A stretch of 46,657 nucleotides of DNA from Lingula anatina (taxonomy: Eukaryota; Brachiopoda; Lingulata; Lingulida; Lingulidae), in assembly GCF_001039355.2 (NCBI RefSeq), contig NW_019775549.1, positions 283,118 to 329,774 on the forward strand, given 5' to 3'. This document shows, in pieces, positions 45,591 through 46,657 of the stretch (the first letter of the stretch is position 1; each line of letters starts with the position of its first letter). The position numbers were made by a program, and so were the translations under genes. The notes beneath the pieces were generated by a model, which was given only the letters and a program-made list of their open reading frames with translations, did no database searches and was not told the DNA's origin.

Positions 45591-46657
45591 GTCGCCCAGT
45601 TCAAAGAGTAATGAGTGATTCTCATAACTTCTGGATGCACATGGGCTACGTTATTTATAGACACTAGCTACGTAAATAAAAACCATTAGCACTACACCCA
45701 ACCTCTTTGCTACAGTTACTTATCTGTGCAAGGGAGGGCCTTATTCAAAAGGGTCGAATTCCCTGAGTACGTTGATAACTCTGTCATTTCGTTTGTTTTA
45801 CATTCAGTACATAAAAAAATATGAGAACCGAGTAATTAAATGTCACATCTTACTTCGTCCAAAAAGTGCCCCTGGAATAGCTCAGGCGCTGAGTTTTTGG
45901 GCTTGGTGAGCTTGTTTATGCCCCCGTTTTAAATGTGCATCGGATGGCTTACCAAATGTAGTACGATTTGCAGCATCACGCTGTGTTATGGGCACATTTT
46001 GGACTAAGAAAGCCAAGGTATGTAGTTACTCTGTTCACATATTTCCTGTGTAAAGTAAGTGTGTAAAAGAGATAAAATGTCAGAATTATCAAAGTATTCA
46101 ACGTGTCTTCCTCTTAGGTGTTCAACCCGCTTGTTATTGGCCATGCTCCGTATATATCACTCAGTTGAATTCATGTGTCTGTATGTGTTAATGGTGGATC
46201 ACGATTGTGTTCTGTTCGTAAGTAAACTATGGTGCACACTGACTCAAAACCTGCCTAATTTCAGTGCAATGTGACAAGCCTGGTAACTGAAAAACTGCAC
46301 GACATGCTGTTTTTGCAGCACACTTACACACACACACACACACACACACAGCGCAACCGTGCATGGATAACACATTTATTTCAGGCTAATGCTGATGTAT
46401 ACTGCCGGGTGTTTATTTCAGTTAATTATATTAAAACGAATGGGTTCTTTTTCGCGAAATAAGTTGTGGATTGCAAATGTAACTCATTTCACATTTCACA
46501 TACACATGGTGATATGACTGGTACACGCGGATCACTGTTAAACACTCTCCCTGTCTCCCTCCCTCTCTCATTCGGCAAAACATATATACTTATATACGTT
46601 TTTTGAAATATTTTGGTACTCGACATACTAGATACAGTACATAAGTTTTTTTTTTTT
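45591..46657. other. 5' flank of copy 6 to window end
   Basis: No gene supported. It contains a (CA)n run at 46326-46350 and AT-rich DNA. The promoter of copy 6 must be here, but no core element stands out. Confidence 0.55.

Overview
The window is nuclear DNA from an animal. It has small multi-exon genes with GT-AG introns, AT-rich spacers, many microsatellites and several families of foldback transposons. A marine invertebrate such as a mollusc or another lophotrochozoan fits the style, but the species cannot be fixed from the sequence. There is no bacterial-type operon, CRISPR array or rRNA.

The main content is a tandem, same-orientation array on the minus strand of six paralogous genes for SLC43-family membrane transporters. 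This is the major facilitator family of LAT3, LAT4 and the nucleobase transporter SLC43A3/ENBT1. Each complete copy has the same nine-exon layout. Five exon lengths never vary: exon 2 is 47 bp, exon 3 170 bp, exon 6 108 bp, exon 7 169 bp and exon 8 124 bp. Splice phases are conserved as well. From left to right: copy 1 (351-3921; exons 1-6 only, the 3' end lies outside the window), copy 2 (7858-13435; a pseudogene with several lesions), copy 3 (14624-22246), copy 4 (24406-30017), copy 5 (34101-39071) and copy 6 (40426-45590). A decayed solitary exon 1 at about 33433-33564 is a relic of a further copy. Predicted intact proteins are about 555-606 aa with about 12 membrane segments, a cysteine-rich glycosylatable first outer loop and a variable cytoplasmic loop encoded by exons 4 and 5.

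Copy 6 is unusual. The intron between exons 4 and 5 has lost both splice signals, and the intervening roughly 147 bp is read through in frame as one 748-bp exon. Copies 3 and 4 share alignable introns and are the most recent duplicate pair.

The spacers and introns are full of mobile DNA. They hold a Ginger1-like integrase transposon reduced to its two coding ends (30294-33145, with CCGG on both sides), a Penelope-like GIY-YIG fragment split by a small foldback element (18769-19398), and at least four foldback/MITE families, plus minisatellites and microsatellites.

Three single-N gaps (5861, 16988, 31807) are each flanked by near-identical direct copies of 0.5-1.9 kb. These look like unmerged haplotype or contig overlaps rather than biology. 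One of them falsely doubles exons 6-8 of copy 3.
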